Assembly (NCBI RefSeq): GCF_007785775.2
Contig: NZ_VNIK02000002.1
Coordinates: forward strand, 213,321 to 277,320
Origin: Flagellimonas hadalis
GTDB taxonomy: Bacteria > Bacteroidota > Bacteroidia > Flavobacteriales > Flavobacteriaceae
Reading direction: 5' to 3'
DNA length: 64,000 nt
Shown: positions 52,857 to 61,744 of the stretch, one piece after another
Layout: each line of letters begins with the position of its first letter
Position numbering within the stretch: the stretch's first letter is position 1
The notes under the pieces: model-generated
The model's database searches: none
What the model saw: the letters and a program-made list of their open reading frames with translations, nothing else
What the model was told of the DNA's origin: nothing
Program-made: the position numbers and the translations under genes

Positions 52857-54644
52857 TTGCGGCACTTTTTGTTTCTCATATCATTCTGCGTGCTCCACAT
52901 CTCGGCCATGGCCCAAGAGGACTTTTTGGCCAAACAGTACTTCAATGATGGGGATTATGAAAAAGCAGTGGTCTTCTACGAAAAGTTGGCAGAGACCAAT
53001 CCCAGACGCACCGATTATGCCGAAGGACTGGTGGCCTGCTACCAACAATTGGAACGCTACGATGAAGCCGAGGCCTTTTTGCTGGGGAAGATAGCCGACC
53101 CCTACACCTTTCCCACTTTTTTCATTGAACTGGGCTATAATTACACCCTTCAGGAACAATCTGAAAAAGCAGCAGTCCACTATGAACAGGCCATTCAAAA
53201 AATAGACGAAAACCCCAATTATGGATACAGTGTAGGGTATCGTTTCCAACAATATGCCCTGCTCGACTATGCCATACGGGCCTACTCCAGGGCCATGGAA
53301 CTCAAACCGGACCTGAACTACGATTTTCAACTGGCACGCATTTATGGGGAACAGGGAGATATCGAGAAAATGTACCAATCCTATATCAACCTGATCTGGG
53401 AAGGAAAAACTTCACGCTCCAATGTGCTTCGCAACATCGATGATTTTATTTCCGAAGATCCCACGGATGAAAACAACGTGCTGCTCAGAAAGGTACTCCT
53501 CAGAAATGCACAGCAAAATCCCGATGTGCTCTGGAACGAACTCCTGAGTTGGCTCTTTGTGCAGCAAAAACAGTACAACAGCGCCTTTGGACAGGAAAAG
53601 GCCATTTACAAGCGTGCCGAAGGAAGCAACATGGCCCGCTTGGAAAATCTGGGGGATATTGCCCTAGGGGACAAGGACTTGGAAACGGCCACCTCTATAT
53701 TCCAGTACATTGTGGACAACAGTGACGACCCAAGGGTCAAACTGAATGCCCAACTCCAACTCATCGATATCGTACTGGAAAACCCCACGGGAAAAATGTT
53801 GGACGATGTGGAAAAACAGTTCAATAATCTCGTCGCCGAATATGGGAACCAAAGCCAAACATTGCAACTCCAGATAGCCTACGCCAATTTCCTCACCTTC
53901 AAACGGGAAAGGCCAGAGCCTGCCATTGGCATGCTCAAGGAAAGTCTGGAACTGCCCATGGGAAGGTTGGCCATGGCCTATGTAAAATTGGCCCTTGGGG
54001 ATATTCTGGTGTATGATCAGCGGTTCAATGAGGCCCTTATCCTCTACACCCAAGTACAAAAAAGCCTCAAGAACGATGTGCTCGGACAGGATGCCCGCTT
54101 CAAGGTAGCACAGACCAGTTTCTACAAAGGGGACTTTGATTGGGCACTCACCCAATTGAAAGTTCTCAGGGGATCCACCTCCCAACTCATTGCCAACGAC
54201 GCCATGCAGCTGAGCCTTTTGATCTCCGATAATTCTTTGGAAGATTCCACCCAGACCGCGTTGAAAAAATATGCCCGGGCAGATTTGCTCGCCTACCAAA
54301 ACAAGAACAAAGAGGCCATTGAGGCGTTGGAAGATATTTTGCAAAACCACAAAGGGGAAAAAATAGAGGACGAGGCCCTTTTGAAACAGGCCCAGCTTTT
54401 GGTGGAACAAAGGGAATATGAGAGTGCCGAGTTCAATTATCAAAAAATCGTGGAGTTCTATGCTGATGGTATTTTGGCCGATGATGCCCATTTTGCTCTT
54501 GGGGAACTCTACCAAAACATCTTGAACGAGCCCGAAAAGGCAAAGACCCATTTTGAAAAGATCATCTACAACTATCAGGATAGTTATTATTTCCCACAGG
54601 CCCGGACCAATTTTAGAAAGCTCCGTGGGGATGCCATTAATTGA
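52857..54644 (+). CDS. Secreted tetratricopeptide-repeat protein
   Basis: 595 residues from a TTG at 52857, which gives a good signal peptide (RHFLFLISFCVLHISAMAQ). The rest is nearly all helical repeats of TPR type: AKQYFNDGDYEKAVVFYEKL, ELGYNYTLQEQSEKAAVHYE, DYAIRAYSRAMELKP, and at the C-terminus AQLLVEQREYESAEFNYQK and DDAHFALGELYQNILNEPE. Likely a periplasmic or outer-membrane scaffold for protein assembly; no catalytic motif. Homologues of this length are common in Flavobacteriaceae next to serS and rsmA, which supports a housekeeping role. Confidence 0.88.
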   Translation: MRHFLFLISFCVLHISAMAQEDFLAKQYFNDGDYEKAVVFYEKLAETNPRRTDYAEGLVACYQQLERYDEAEAFLLGKIADPYTFPTFFIELGYNYTLQEQSEKAAVHYEQAIQKIDENPNYGYSVGYRFQQYALLDYAIRAYSRAMELKPDLNYDFQLARIYGEQGDIEKMYQSYINLIWEGKTSRSNVLRNIDDFISEDPTDENNVLLRKVLLRNAQQNPDVLWNELLSWLFVQQKQYNSAFGQEKAIYKRAEGSNMARLENLGDIALGDKDLETATSIFQYIVDNSDDPRVKLNAQLQLIDIVLENPTGKMLDDVEKQFNNLVAEYGNQSQTLQLQIAYANFLTFKRERPEPAIGMLKESLELPMGRLAMAYVKLALGDILVYDQRFNEALILYTQVQKSLKNDVLGQDARFKVAQTSFYKGDFDWALTQLKVLRGSTSQLIANDAMQLSLLISDNSLEDSTQTALKKYARADLLAYQNKNKEAIEALEDILQNHKGEKIEDEALLKQAQLLVEQREYESAEFNYQKIVEFYADGILADDAHFALGELYQNILNEPEKAKTHFEKIIYNYQDSYYFPQARTNFRKLRGDAIN

Positions 54645-54650
54645 TTTTTT

Positions 54651-54676
54651 GTCATTCCCGTGAAAACGGGAATCTC
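54651..54676 (+). repeat. Interspersed hairpin repeat
   Basis: GTCATTCCCGTGAAAACGGG and following AATCT: ATTCCCGT (54654-54661) pairs with ACGGGAAT (54666-54673) over a GAAA loop. This TCATTCCCGxGAAAxCGGGAATCT type of sequence is a common intergenic repeat in flavobacteria and could act as a weak terminator. Confidence 0.7.
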
Positions 54677-54788
54677 ATAGAATGAGTAAGCGTTACAACC
54701 CATGGGCCCTCCATGCGAAATGACTCAAAAATAGCTGCCAATTTCCTAAAAAATACACTAATTTCATCCGCATAGAAACAGACAAAGC

Positions 54789-55106
54789 ATGCTCATATAC
54801 AACGTAACCATCAATATTGATGAAAGTGTCCATGACCAATGGTTGGTATGGATGAGGGACAAACACATTCCCGATATGTTGGAAACAGGTAAATTCTCGC
54901 ATGCCAAAATGGTCAAGGTCCTGGTGGAGGACGATATGGGCGGTGTCACCTATTCCATCCAATACACCACACAGGACAGGCAGACCCTTGAGGCCTATTA
55001 TCGGGAAGATGCAACCCGCCTTAGGGCCGAGGCACAAAAAAACTTTCCCAACAAATTTGTGACCTTCAGAACGGAATTGGAAGTCATCAGCCAACAAATT
55101 CCCTAA
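54789..55106 (+). CDS. DUF4286 family protein
   Basis: 105 residues, cytoplasmic. YNVTINIDESVHDQWLVWMR, then HIPDMLETGKFSHAKMVKVL, and a late YREDATRLRAEAQKNFPNKF follow the DUF4286 pattern, a ferredoxin-like alpha-beta fold. No function is established. It lies four bases before the next small gene and within a run of genes leading to rsmA, all on the same strand, so it is likely co-transcribed with them. Confidence 0.85.
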   Translation: MLIYNVTINIDESVHDQWLVWMRDKHIPDMLETGKFSHAKMVKVLVEDDMGGVTYSIQYTTQDRQTLEAYYREDATRLRAEAQKNFPNKFVTFRTELEVISQQIP

Positions 55107-55110
55107 TACT

Positions 55111-55419
55111 TTGGAGCACCTCTTCACGTACGGCACCCTGCAAGAAAGGCAGGTACAGCTAGATGTATTTGGGCATCTTATGGAAGGCCATCCCGATGTG
55201 CTTTTGAGTTTCAAAAAGATGGAAAATGCCGTGTATGGCCAGTATCCTGTGGTCATCCGGACCGAGAATGTGAAGGACAAGGTCAAAGGAACCGTGTACA
55301 CCCTCTCCATCATCGACCTGGAAAAGGCAGATGCATACGAGACCGATGCCTACAAACGGGAAAAAATCCCTTTGGAATCTGGGCTGGAGGCATGGGTCTA
55401 TATCGAAAATTCCCAGTAA
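55111..55419 (+). CDS. Gamma-glutamylcyclotransferase-like (AIG2 family) protein
   Basis: 102 residues from a TTG at 55111, needed to include the family's opening FTYGTLQERQVQ. The substrate-binding YGTL motif and a central Glu-containing strand (GTVYTLSIIDLEKADAYE) are present; the Glu in LEKADAYE is a candidate acid/base. The family converts gamma-glutamyl amines to 5-oxoproline, but many small bacterial members are untested. Spaced 4 bp from the DUF4286 gene and 18 bp from rsmA. Confidence 0.85.
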   Translation: MEHLFTYGTLQERQVQLDVFGHLMEGHPDVLLSFKKMENAVYGQYPVVIRTENVKDKVKGTVYTLSIIDLEKADAYETDAYKREKIPLESGLEAWVYIENSQ

Positions 55420-55437
55420 CTTGCAAAAAAACCGGCC

Positions 55438-56298
55438 GTGTCCAAAAAGAAGAAAAAATGGTCTGCCCAAGGTGGAACCAAAAAACAGGAAGAAGGTACC
55501 GTTCGGGCCAAAAAACATTTGGGACAACATTTTCTCAAGGATGAGGAAATTGCCGAACAGATAGCAGGGACCCTTACCCTAAAAGGGTATAAAAACGTGC
55601 TGGAGATCGGCCCGGGAATGGGCGTGCTCACCAAACATCTCCTCAAGCGTGACTTGGATCTCGTGGCCATGGACCTCGATGCGGAATCCATCGTGTACCT
55701 GAACCACAGTTTTCCCTTGGAACACGCAGAAATCCTCCAAAAAAACAATCGGCTGAACGTCATTGAGGCTGATTTTTTAAAGTTCGACCTGACCGAGCTC
55801 TATGGCGATGAGCCATTTGCCATCACGGGCAACTTCCCCTACAACATTTCCAGTCAGATCGTTTTCAAAATGCTGGAAATGCGGGAACAGATCCCGGAAT
55901 TTTCGGGTATGTTCCAAAAAGAAGTGGCCCAGCGCATCTGTGAAAAACCGGGGAGCAAGACCTATGGCATCCTGTCCGTGCTGGTACAGGCCTTCTACGA
56001 GGCCGAATACCTGTTCACCGTAGCACCCACCGTTTTTGACCCACCACCAAAGGTGGATTCCGGTGTATTGAGGTTGATACGAAGGGATGAGCAGAAATTG
56101 GCCTGTGACGAACGCCTTTTTTTCAAAGTGGTGAAAACGGCCTTCAACCAACGCCGGAAGACCATCCGCAACAGTCTTAAAACCTTCGACCTATCCAATA
56201 ATCTCAAAGAAGATACTATCTTTGACCAACGCCCGGAACAGCTCAGTGTGGCAGATTTTGTAACGTTGACCCAAAAGATAGCCAATGACCCCATTTAA
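55438..56298 (+). CDS. rsmA: 16S rRNA (A1518/A1519) dimethyltransferase
   Basis: 286 residues from a GTG at 55438. A basic N-terminal extension ([16 protein letters not shown]) precedes the [10 protein letters not shown] motif. The AdoMet site is [15 protein letters not shown], the acidic loop [10 protein letters not shown], and the catalytic motif [17 protein letters not shown] (N-x-P-Y). It dimethylates two adenines in the 16S rRNA 3' hairpin, a late step of 30S assembly. It overlaps mgtE by 14 bp, so the two are coupled. Confidence 0.96.
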   Translation: MSKKKKKWSAQGGTKKQEEGTVRAKKHLGQHFLKDEEIAEQIAGTLTLKGYKNVLEIGPGMGVLTKHLLKRDLDLVAMDLDAESIVYLNHSFPLEHAEILQKNNRLNVIEADFLKFDLTELYGDEPFAITGNFPYNISSQIVFKMLEMREQIPEFSGMFQKEVAQRICEKPGSKTYGILSVLVQAFYEAEYLFTVAPTVFDPPPKVDSGVLRLIRRDEQKLACDERLFFKVVKTAFNQRRKTIRNSLKTFDLSNNLKEDTIFDQRPEQLSVADFVTLTQKIANDPI

Positions 56299-57640
56299 AC
56301 TTACAGACGAGCTTTTAGAAGAGATCCAGCAACTGATCGCGGAGCAGAAGAACGCCGAGCTCCAGATGATGATGCAGGAATTCCACTACGCCGACATCGC
56401 GGAAATTGCCGATGAACTGGACGTGGACGAGGCCACCTATCTGATCAAACTGCTGGACAGCGAGAAGACATCCGATATCCTTGCGGAAATGCACGAGGAC
56501 ATCCGGGAAGCTGTATTGGGCAATCTTACCGCAAAGGAGATAGCCAGCGAGTTGGAGGAACTGGACACGGATGATGCTGTGGACATCATCAACGAGCTTC
56601 CAAAGGAAATCATCCAAGAGGTCATTTCCGAGATCGAGGACAGGGAGCATGCCAGGCACATTGTGGATCTGTTGCGCTATGACGAGGACACTGCCGGGGG
56701 ATTGATGGCCAAAGAGCTCGTGAAGGTGAACGAGAACTGGAACGTGCTCACCTGCGTGAAGGAGATGCGGGCACAGGCCGAGAACGTGACACGTGTACAC
56801 TCCATCTATGTAGTGGATGACGACGGAATACTCAAAGGAAGGCTCTCCTTAAAAGATCTCCTCACCACTTCTACCAAGACCAATATCAAAGATGTCTACA
56901 TTCCTAAAGTGGATTCGGTAAATGTGAACGAAAAGGCAGAAGAAGTCGCCAAGATCATGTCCAAGTACGACTTGGAGGCCATTCCCGTGGTGGACGAGAT
57001 AGGGAGACTGGTGGGCCGCATCACCATTGATGACATTGTGGACGTGATCCGGGAAGAAGCTGATAAAGATTACCAAATGGCTGCAGGTATCTCCCGGGAA
57101 GTGGAGGCCGATGACAGTATCTGGGAACTCACCCGTGCACGCCTGCCCTGGCTACTCATAGGAATGTTCGGGGGAATCGGCGCCGCAAGCATCATCAACA
57201 GTTTCCAGCCTTTGATGGGAAACTTTCCCATATTGCTCATTTTCGTGCCCCTGATCCAGGCAACGGCAGGGAACGTTGGGGTCCAATCTTCGGCCATCAT
57301 GGTGCAGGGATTGGCCAATGACACCGTGAAAGGTGAGGTCATGAAACGCCTTTTGAAAGAATTTGCCATTGGGCTCATCAACGGCATTGCCATTGCTGCG
57401 GTCGTGTTATTGGTCAGTCACTTTTTGTTCGGCACGCCCTATATGGTTTCCATCACCATTGGGATTGCCGTTATACTGGTCATCATCATTGCGGCCCTCA
57501 TCGGGACCTTTATCCCTGTGTTCTTGGACAAGCGAGGCATTGACCCCGCCATTGCCACGGGGCCATTTATCACTACGAGCAACGATATTTTTGGAATCTT
57601 GATCTATTTCTCGATTGCCAAATTGATTTTGGGAATTTAA
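56285..57640 (+). CDS. mgtE: Magnesium transporter MgtE
   Basis: 451 residues with the full MgtE plan: cytoplasmic N domain (1-130; [14 protein letters not shown], rich in Asp/Glu), two CBS domains (about 135-255; [16 protein letters not shown] region and [19 protein letters not shown]) that sense Mg2+, a linking helix, and five membrane segments (about 285-450) with the family's [20 protein letters not shown] and [19 protein letters not shown]. It is a homodimeric Mg2+ channel gated shut by high internal Mg2+. No Mg2+ riboswitch is apparent; it overlaps rsmA. Confidence 0.96.
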   Translation: MTPFKLTDELLEEIQQLIAEQKNAELQMMMQEFHYADIAEIADELDVDEATYLIKLLDSEKTSDILAEMHEDIREAVLGNLTAKEIASELEELDTDDAVDIINELPKEIIQEVISEIEDREHARHIVDLLRYDEDTAGGLMAKELVKVNENWNVLTCVKEMRAQAENVTRVHSIYVVDDDGILKGRLSLKDLLTTSTKTNIKDVYIPKVDSVNVNEKAEEVAKIMSKYDLEAIPVVDEIGRLVGRITIDDIVDVIREEADKDYQMAAGISREVEADDSIWELTRARLPWLLIGMFGGIGAASIINSFQPLMGNFPILLIFVPLIQATAGNVGVQSSAIMVQGLANDTVKGEVMKRLLKEFAIGLINGIAIAAVVLLVSHFLFGTPYMVSITIGIAVILVIIIAALIGTFIPVFLDKRGIDPAIATGPFITTSNDIFGILIYFSIAKLILGI

Positions 57641-57650
57641 AATTCTTCAC

Positions 57651-58016
57651 ATGAAACCCATCAACCTAAAACAAAAGCATGCCGAATTCACGAAGCAATG
57701 GCACCCACATCAAATAGCCGTTGTGGACGATATGCAGGTACTACTTGCCAAACTACAGGGCGAATTTGTCTGGCATGCCCATGAAAACGAGGATGAACTG
57801 TTCCAAGTAATCAAAGGAACCCTCTATATGCAGTTCAGGGACAGGACCGAAGTAGTTCGCGAAGGTGAGATCATTGTGGTCCCCAAAGGAGTGGAACACA
57901 ACCCGATGACCAAGAACGGGGAAGAGGTGCATGTGCTGCTCTTTGAAAGACTATCCACTTCGCATACCGGCAATGTCCAGCACGAAAAGACCCAGACCCA
58001 CTATCCAAAAATATAG
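57651..58016 (+). CDS. Cupin-domain protein
   Basis: 121 residues, a single small beta barrel. Metal-binding positions of the cupin motifs are visible: WHAHENEDELFQVIKGTLYM (His, His, Glu) and PKGVEHNPMTKNGEEVHVLLFE (second motif with His). The function cannot be told; many such proteins bind a metal and act as isomerases, dioxygenases or sensors. It lies 10 bp after mgtE and 20 bp before the dehydrogenase gene, on the same strand. Confidence 0.85.
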   Translation: MKPINLKQKHAEFTKQWHPHQIAVVDDMQVLLAKLQGEFVWHAHENEDELFQVIKGTLYMQFRDRTEVVREGEIIVVPKGVEHNPMTKNGEEVHVLLFERLSTSHTGNVQHEKTQTHYPKI

Positions 58017-58022
58017 GAATCG

Positions 58023-58030
58023 TATCTTTG
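58023..58030 (+). promoter_or_regulatory. -7 element TATCTTTG directly before a start codon
   Basis: TATCTTTG ends 5 bp before the ATG at 58036. Transcription normally begins about 7 bp past this box, which would give a leaderless or near-leaderless message for the dehydrogenase. The -33 side is weak. Confidence 0.5.
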
Positions 58031-58035
58031 ACCCC

Positions 58036-58968
58036 ATGAAAATTCTCCACGTTGACACCAACCATCCATTGCTCATGGAGCAATTTGCCCAATTAGGATT
58101 TGAAAACCACGAAGACTATACCTCGACCAAAGAAGAAGTGGAAAAAAAGATCCGCTTGTACGATGGGGTGATCATCAGGAGCCGCTTCACGCTGGACCAG
58201 CAATTTTTGGAAAAGGCGACCAACCTGAAGTTCATTGGCAGGGTCGGGGCCGGATTGGAAAACATTGATGTCCGCTATGCCAAACACAGGGGCATTTTCT
58301 TAGCCTCCGCGCCCGAGGGTAACCGCAACGCCGTTGGCGAACATGCTTTGGGCATGCTGCTTTCCCTGATGAACAAGATGTGCAAGGCCAATCGCGAAGT
58401 AAAAAAGGGCAAATGGGACCGTGAGGGCAACCGTGGTGTGGAGCTGGATGGAAAGACCGTGGGGATCATCGGTTATGGGAACATGGGTAAAGCATTTGCC
58501 AAAAAACTGAGGGGTTTCGATGTGGAAGTCATCTGTTATGACATTGTGGGCGGCGTGGACGACGACAATGCCCGTCAAGTAGGGATCATGGAGTTCCAAC
58601 AAAAATCCGATGTGGTGAGCCTCCACGTGCCCCAAACGGAACTTACCCAAGATATGGTGAATTCCGAGTTCATCAACGCCTTCCACAAACCTTTTTGGCT
58701 GTTGAACACCGCCCGGGGCAAATGTGTGGTGACGGAGGACCTCGTCACGGCATTAAAATCTGGAAAGGTGTTGGGCGCTGGCCTGGATGTGTTGGAATAT
58801 GAGAAAAAGTCCTTTGAGAACATGTTCGTCCAAAAACCCAAGGCCTTCAAATATCTCAGAAAGGCGAAAAACGTATTATTGACCCCTCACGTGGCAGGCT
58901 GGACCGTGGAAAGCAAGGAAAAGCTGGCACAGACCATTGTGGACAAGGTCAAGGCCAAATTTTGCTAA
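58036..58968 (+). CDS. D-2-hydroxyacid dehydrogenase (phosphoglycerate dehydrogenase-like)
   Basis: 310 residues from the ATG at 58036; longer starts run into the cupin gene and are rejected. NAD site VGIIGYGNMGKAFAKKL (about 145-161). Catalytic residues: Arg in LLNTARGKCVV, Glu in GAGLDVLEYEKK, His in LLTPHVAGWTVES. The substrate loop IGRVGAGLENIDVRYAKHRG and PEGNRNAVGEHALGML match phosphoglycerate dehydrogenases, but there is no ACT domain and serC is not next to it, so serA is only one option among 2-hydroxyacid dehydrogenases. Confidence 0.92.
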   Translation: MKILHVDTNHPLLMEQFAQLGFENHEDYTSTKEEVEKKIRLYDGVIIRSRFTLDQQFLEKATNLKFIGRVGAGLENIDVRYAKHRGIFLASAPEGNRNAVGEHALGMLLSLMNKMCKANREVKKGKWDREGNRGVELDGKTVGIIGYGNMGKAFAKKLRGFDVEVICYDIVGGVDDDNARQVGIMEFQQKSDVVSLHVPQTELTQDMVNSEFINAFHKPFWLLNTARGKCVVTEDLVTALKSGKVLGAGLDVLEYEKKSFENMFVQKPKAFKYLRKAKNVLLTPHVAGWTVESKEKLAQTIVDKVKAKFC

Positions 58969-59030
58969 ATTTAAGCAGCCAAAATCCAACATTCTTATTT
59001 TGGAGGGCGGCAAAACCTAAAAATTTGCCC

Positions 59031-59489
59031 ATGACCATAAACGTCAAAACTCCGGAAGAATATATCAGCAAAGTGCCCGAAGAGCGCAAAGAGGCCATTT
59101 CCAAATTGCGTGAGACCGTAAAAACCAACCTCCCCAATGGTTTTGAGGAATGCATCAATTATGGAATGATCGGATATGTGGTGCCCCACTCCCTTTATCC
59201 AGACGGTTACCATTGCGACCCAAAGTCTCCCCTCCCCTTTGCCAACATTGCCTCACAGAAAAATTTTGTGGCGCTGTACCATTCGGCCATTTATGCCGAT
59301 AAAGAAATACACGATTGGTTTGTGGGCGAATATCCCAAACATGTGAGCACCAAACTGGACATGGGCAAAAGCTGCATCCGTTTCAAGAACATCCAGAACA
59401 TTCCCTATAAACTCATTGGGGAACTGTGCCAAAAGATGACCCCGCAGGAATGGATCAAGATTTATGAACAAAACATCAAGAAATCATGA
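59031..59489 (+). CDS. DUF1801 (YdhG-like) protein
   Basis: 152 residues from the ATG at 59031 (MTINVKTPEEYISKVPEERK); the longer frame from 58962 is not supported. Family landmarks: EECINYGMIGYVVP, NFVALYHSAIYAD, and LDMGKSCIRFKNIQNIP. The fold resembles SRPBCC-unrelated small YdhG/YdeI proteins of unknown role. It overlaps the next gene by ATGA, so the two are coupled. Confidence 0.88.
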   Translation: MTINVKTPEEYISKVPEERKEAISKLRETVKTNLPNGFEECINYGMIGYVVPHSLYPDGYHCDPKSPLPFANIASQKNFVALYHSAIYADKEIHDWFVGEYPKHVSTKLDMGKSCIRFKNIQNIPYKLIGELCQKMTPQEWIKIYEQNIKKS

Positions 59490-59872
59490 AAAACAGAGTG
59501 ACAGGATTGGGCGGGTTTTTCTTCAAGACCAAGGACCCGGACAACATCAAGGAATGGTACAAGACCCATTTGGGCCTCAACACGGACCAATATGGCTGTT
59601 CCTTTTGGTGGAAGGACAAAGAAGGCAATGATTGTATGACCCAATGGAGCCCCATGGATGAAAAAACGTCGTATTTCAAGCCCAGCGAAAAGCAGTTCAT
59701 GATGAACTTTCGGGTGGAAAACCTTGTGGAGCTGTTGGAAGTGCTCAAAAAAGAAGGGGTTCAAGTAATCGGGGAAATTGAAGAATATGATTATGGGAAA
59801 TTTGGATGGATCATGGACCCCGAGGGCAACAAACTGGAACTTTGGGAGCCTGTTGATAAAGCATTCCTCTAG
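59486..59872 (+). CDS. VOC-family (glyoxalase/bleomycin-resistance-like) protein
   Basis: 128 residues, one VOC unit of two beta-alpha-beta-beta-beta motifs. Opening GLGGFFFKTKDPDNIKEWYK, middle MMNFRVENLVELLEVLKKEG, and closing YGKFGWIMDPEGNKLELWEP with the conserved Glu metal ligand; other ligands are not obvious, so metal binding may be partial. It could be a lyase, dioxygenase or a binding protein. Coupled to the DUF1801 gene. Confidence 0.88.
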   Translation: MKNRVTGLGGFFFKTKDPDNIKEWYKTHLGLNTDQYGCSFWWKDKEGNDCMTQWSPMDEKTSYFKPSEKQFMMNFRVENLVELLEVLKKEGVQVIGEIEEYDYGKFGWIMDPEGNKLELWEPVDKAFL

Positions 59873-59924
59873 ATATTGATTTATTTCCTACATTTAGATT
59901 CTGTTTAACCAACACATTAAAACA

Positions 59925-60311
59925 ATGTCCGAAGAAAAAAAAGACTTAGGAGACAAAGCAGAAGAAGCTGCCAAAGAATTCCAAGAGGATGTAAAGCAAA
60001 CCTTTGATCCCCAAAATCCTGATAGCGGGAAAACAGTGGCCATCATTGCCCACTTGACATTGATCGGATGGATCATTGCCATTATTATGAACAGTAGCAA
60101 TAAAACCGAGATTGGTTCTTTCTACATCAGACAAATTCTTGGTATTTTCTTACTAGGGTTGGTTCTGGGAATCATTCCTGTGGTGAATTTGATTGCTTGG
60201 ATTTTTCCCTTCATTCTATGGGTCATCAGTTTGATCGGTGCCATCAACGGAAATCAAAAACCTGTGTTTTTGGTGGGTGAGCATTTCCAAAATTGGTTCA
60301 AAAGTCTATAA
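59925..60311 (+). CDS. DUF4870 (Tic20-like) small membrane protein
   Basis: 128 residues. A charged, helical N-terminus (EEKKDLGDKAEEAAKEFQED) is followed by three to four membrane segments: KTVAIIAHLTLIGWIIAII, YIRQILGIFLLGLVLGIIP, and LIAWIFPFILWVISLIGAIN, ending in the FQNWFKSL motif common in the family. Function unknown. It ends at a clear terminator, and so is separate from the ars operon. Confidence 0.88.
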   Translation: MSEEKKDLGDKAEEAAKEFQEDVKQTFDPQNPDSGKTVAIIAHLTLIGWIIAIIMNSSNKTEIGSFYIRQILGIFLLGLVLGIIPVVNLIAWIFPFILWVISLIGAINGNQKPVFLVGEHFQNWFKSL

Positions 60312-60322
60312 TTTATTAGAAC

Positions 60323-60356
60323 AAAAAGCCGGATAATTATTCGTTCGGCTTTTTTA
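60323..60356 (+). terminator. Rho-independent terminator before the ars operon
   Basis: AAAAAGCCG (60323-60331) and CGGCTTTTT (60346-60354) pair perfectly and end in a T-run. Confidence 0.9.
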
Positions 60357-60372
60357 TTTCAATATATCATCG

Positions 60373-60388
60373 TAATATTGCAATATTA
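60373..60388. promoter_or_regulatory. Perfect 16-bp palindrome, likely ArsR operator
   Basis: TAATATTGCAATATTA is fully self-complementary and lies 22 bp before the arsR ATG. TAAATTTT at 60387-60394 (one mismatch to TAnnTTTG) overlaps its end, so a bound repressor would block the promoter. ArsR/SmtB proteins bind such AT-rich dyads. Confidence 0.65.
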
Positions 60389-60410
60389 AATTTTTATTCA
60401 TAGACATTTC

Positions 60411-60734
60411 ATGGGCGCCTCCAAAACACATATTTTTTCCACAGCCCACAATGAGCTGGCCAAAATCGCGAAGGTCATGGCCCATCCTGCCAGGATCGCC
60501 ATCTTGGAGTATATCAGCAAACAGGACAATTGCATCTGCAACGACCTTGTGGACGTGATAGGTCTTTCGCAGCCCACCATATCGCAACATTTGAACGAAA
60601 TCAAGAAAATAGGCCTCCTTCGGGGCACCTTTGAAGGGAAAAACCTTTGTTACTGTATCAACCAAGAACGTTGGGACGAACTACAACAATCCTTCCATCT
60701 GTTCTTTTCCAATATTAACCGTAATTGCTGTTGA
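60411..60734 (+). CDS. arsR: ArsR-family metalloregulator
   Basis: 107 residues. Winged helix with recognition region LSQPTISQHLNEIKKIGLL. The inducer site is DNCICNDLVD at about 39-48, the CxC of classical ArsR (ELCVCDL), and a C-terminal Cys pair (NRNCC). It represses the operon until As(III) or a related thiophilic metalloid binds. A palindrome over the promoter fits autorepression. The next gene starts 2 bp after its stop. Confidence 0.92.
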   Translation: MGASKTHIFSTAHNELAKIAKVMAHPARIAILEYISKQDNCICNDLVDVIGLSQPTISQHLNEIKKIGLLRGTFEGKNLCYCINQERWDELQQSFHLFFSNINRNCC

Positions 60735-60736
60735 CC

Positions 60737-61225
60737 ATGAAAACATCTGAATTCCTATCCCTTTTAAAACAACACCAAGACAAGAGTTTGCTCTTTGAAT
60801 ATGCACCGGAACAGTTCGTTGGGGCCAACTACCACATCACCGAAGTGAAAAACATCACCATTGACACTGTTGACTGTGGTGCCAATACCGATTTTTGGAA
60901 AGAGACCATTGTCCAGCTTTGGGAAAGTCCAAAGGAGAAGGACAAAACCGGGTTCATGTCTGCCTATAAGGCATTGGGCATCCTGAACAAGGTGGACCGT
61001 ATCAAACCCATGGTCCAAGATGCTGAGATCAAATTTGAATATGGTAATCCTGAGTTCCATACCGCACAGCTCTTTGTGGACGATTATACCTTGGACAACA
61101 AAACACTCATCTTGAAGTTATCCGTTGAAAAAACAGATTGCAAGGCCAAGGAGACCTGTGGCGTTGTTGCCGAAGACCTTGCTGAGGAAAAAGCGTGCTG
61201 TACCCCTGGATCAGGTTGTTGTTAA
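60737..61225 (+). CDS. DUF6428 family protein of ars operons
   Basis: 162 residues from the ATG at 60737. FLSLLKQHQDKSLLFEYAPE, the central VDCGANTDFWKETIVQLWES and YGNPEFHTAQLFVDDY are typical of this family, which in Bacteroidota commonly sits between arsR and arsC. The C-terminus has three Cys pairs or singles (DCKAKETCG, ACCTPGSGCC), good ligands for As(III). An arsenic-binding or trafficking role is plausible but not established. Confidence 0.85.
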   Translation: MKTSEFLSLLKQHQDKSLLFEYAPEQFVGANYHITEVKNITIDTVDCGANTDFWKETIVQLWESPKEKDKTGFMSAYKALGILNKVDRIKPMVQDAEIKFEYGNPEFHTAQLFVDDYTLDNKTLILKLSVEKTDCKAKETCGVVAEDLAEEKACCTPGSGCC

Positions 61226-61236
61226 TATAAAGGGAG

Positions 61237-61731
61237 ATGATAGTTCGAAACATGATCGTTTCCGATTGGGAGCAGGTTTCCAACATCTATTCCGAAGGAA
61301 TAGCTACCGGATTCGCCACATTTGAGACCAGTGCGCCTGATTATGCACAATGGGACAGTACCCATACCACGCATTCCAGATTGGTTGCCGAGGAGAACGG
61401 TGTCCTTTTGGGATGGGCAGCCCTCTCGCCGGTGTCCAGCCGTTGCGTGTATGGCGGTGTCGGCGAGGTCAGCATCTATATTTCCGCCCAAAGCAGGGGC
61501 AATGGAATAGGCCGATTGCTGATGGAACGCTTGATTGAAGAAAGTGAAAAAGCAGGATTTTGGACCATTCAGTCCGGAATTTTTCCAGAAAACCTTGCCA
61601 GCATCAAACTGCATGAAAAAGTGGGGTTTAGATATATTGGTAAAAGGGAGAAAATCGGCAAGATCAATGGGGAATGGAAAGATAATCTGTTGTTTGAAAA
61701 AAGGAGCACATCAGTAGGATTGGATCAATAA
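61237..61731 (+). CDS. GNAT acetyltransferase (phosphinothricin/arsinothricin N-acetyltransferase type)
   Basis: 164 residues. SEGIATGFATFETSAPDYAQ near the start and the acetyl-CoA loop ISAQSRGNGIGRLLMERLIE (Q/RxxGxG/A), then IFPENLASIKLHEKVGFRYIG, match the PAT/ArsN1 group. Members acetylate phosphinothricin, methionine sulfoximine or arsinothricin. In an ars operon, detoxification of arsinothricin is the likeliest role, though the substrate is not proven by sequence. Confidence 0.87.
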   Translation: MIVRNMIVSDWEQVSNIYSEGIATGFATFETSAPDYAQWDSTHTTHSRLVAEENGVLLGWAALSPVSSRCVYGGVGEVSIYISAQSRGNGIGRLLMERLIEESEKAGFWTIQSGIFPENLASIKLHEKVGFRYIGKREKIGKINGEWKDNLLFEKRSTSVGLDQ

Positions 61732-61744
61732 CACCAAAAAAAAC

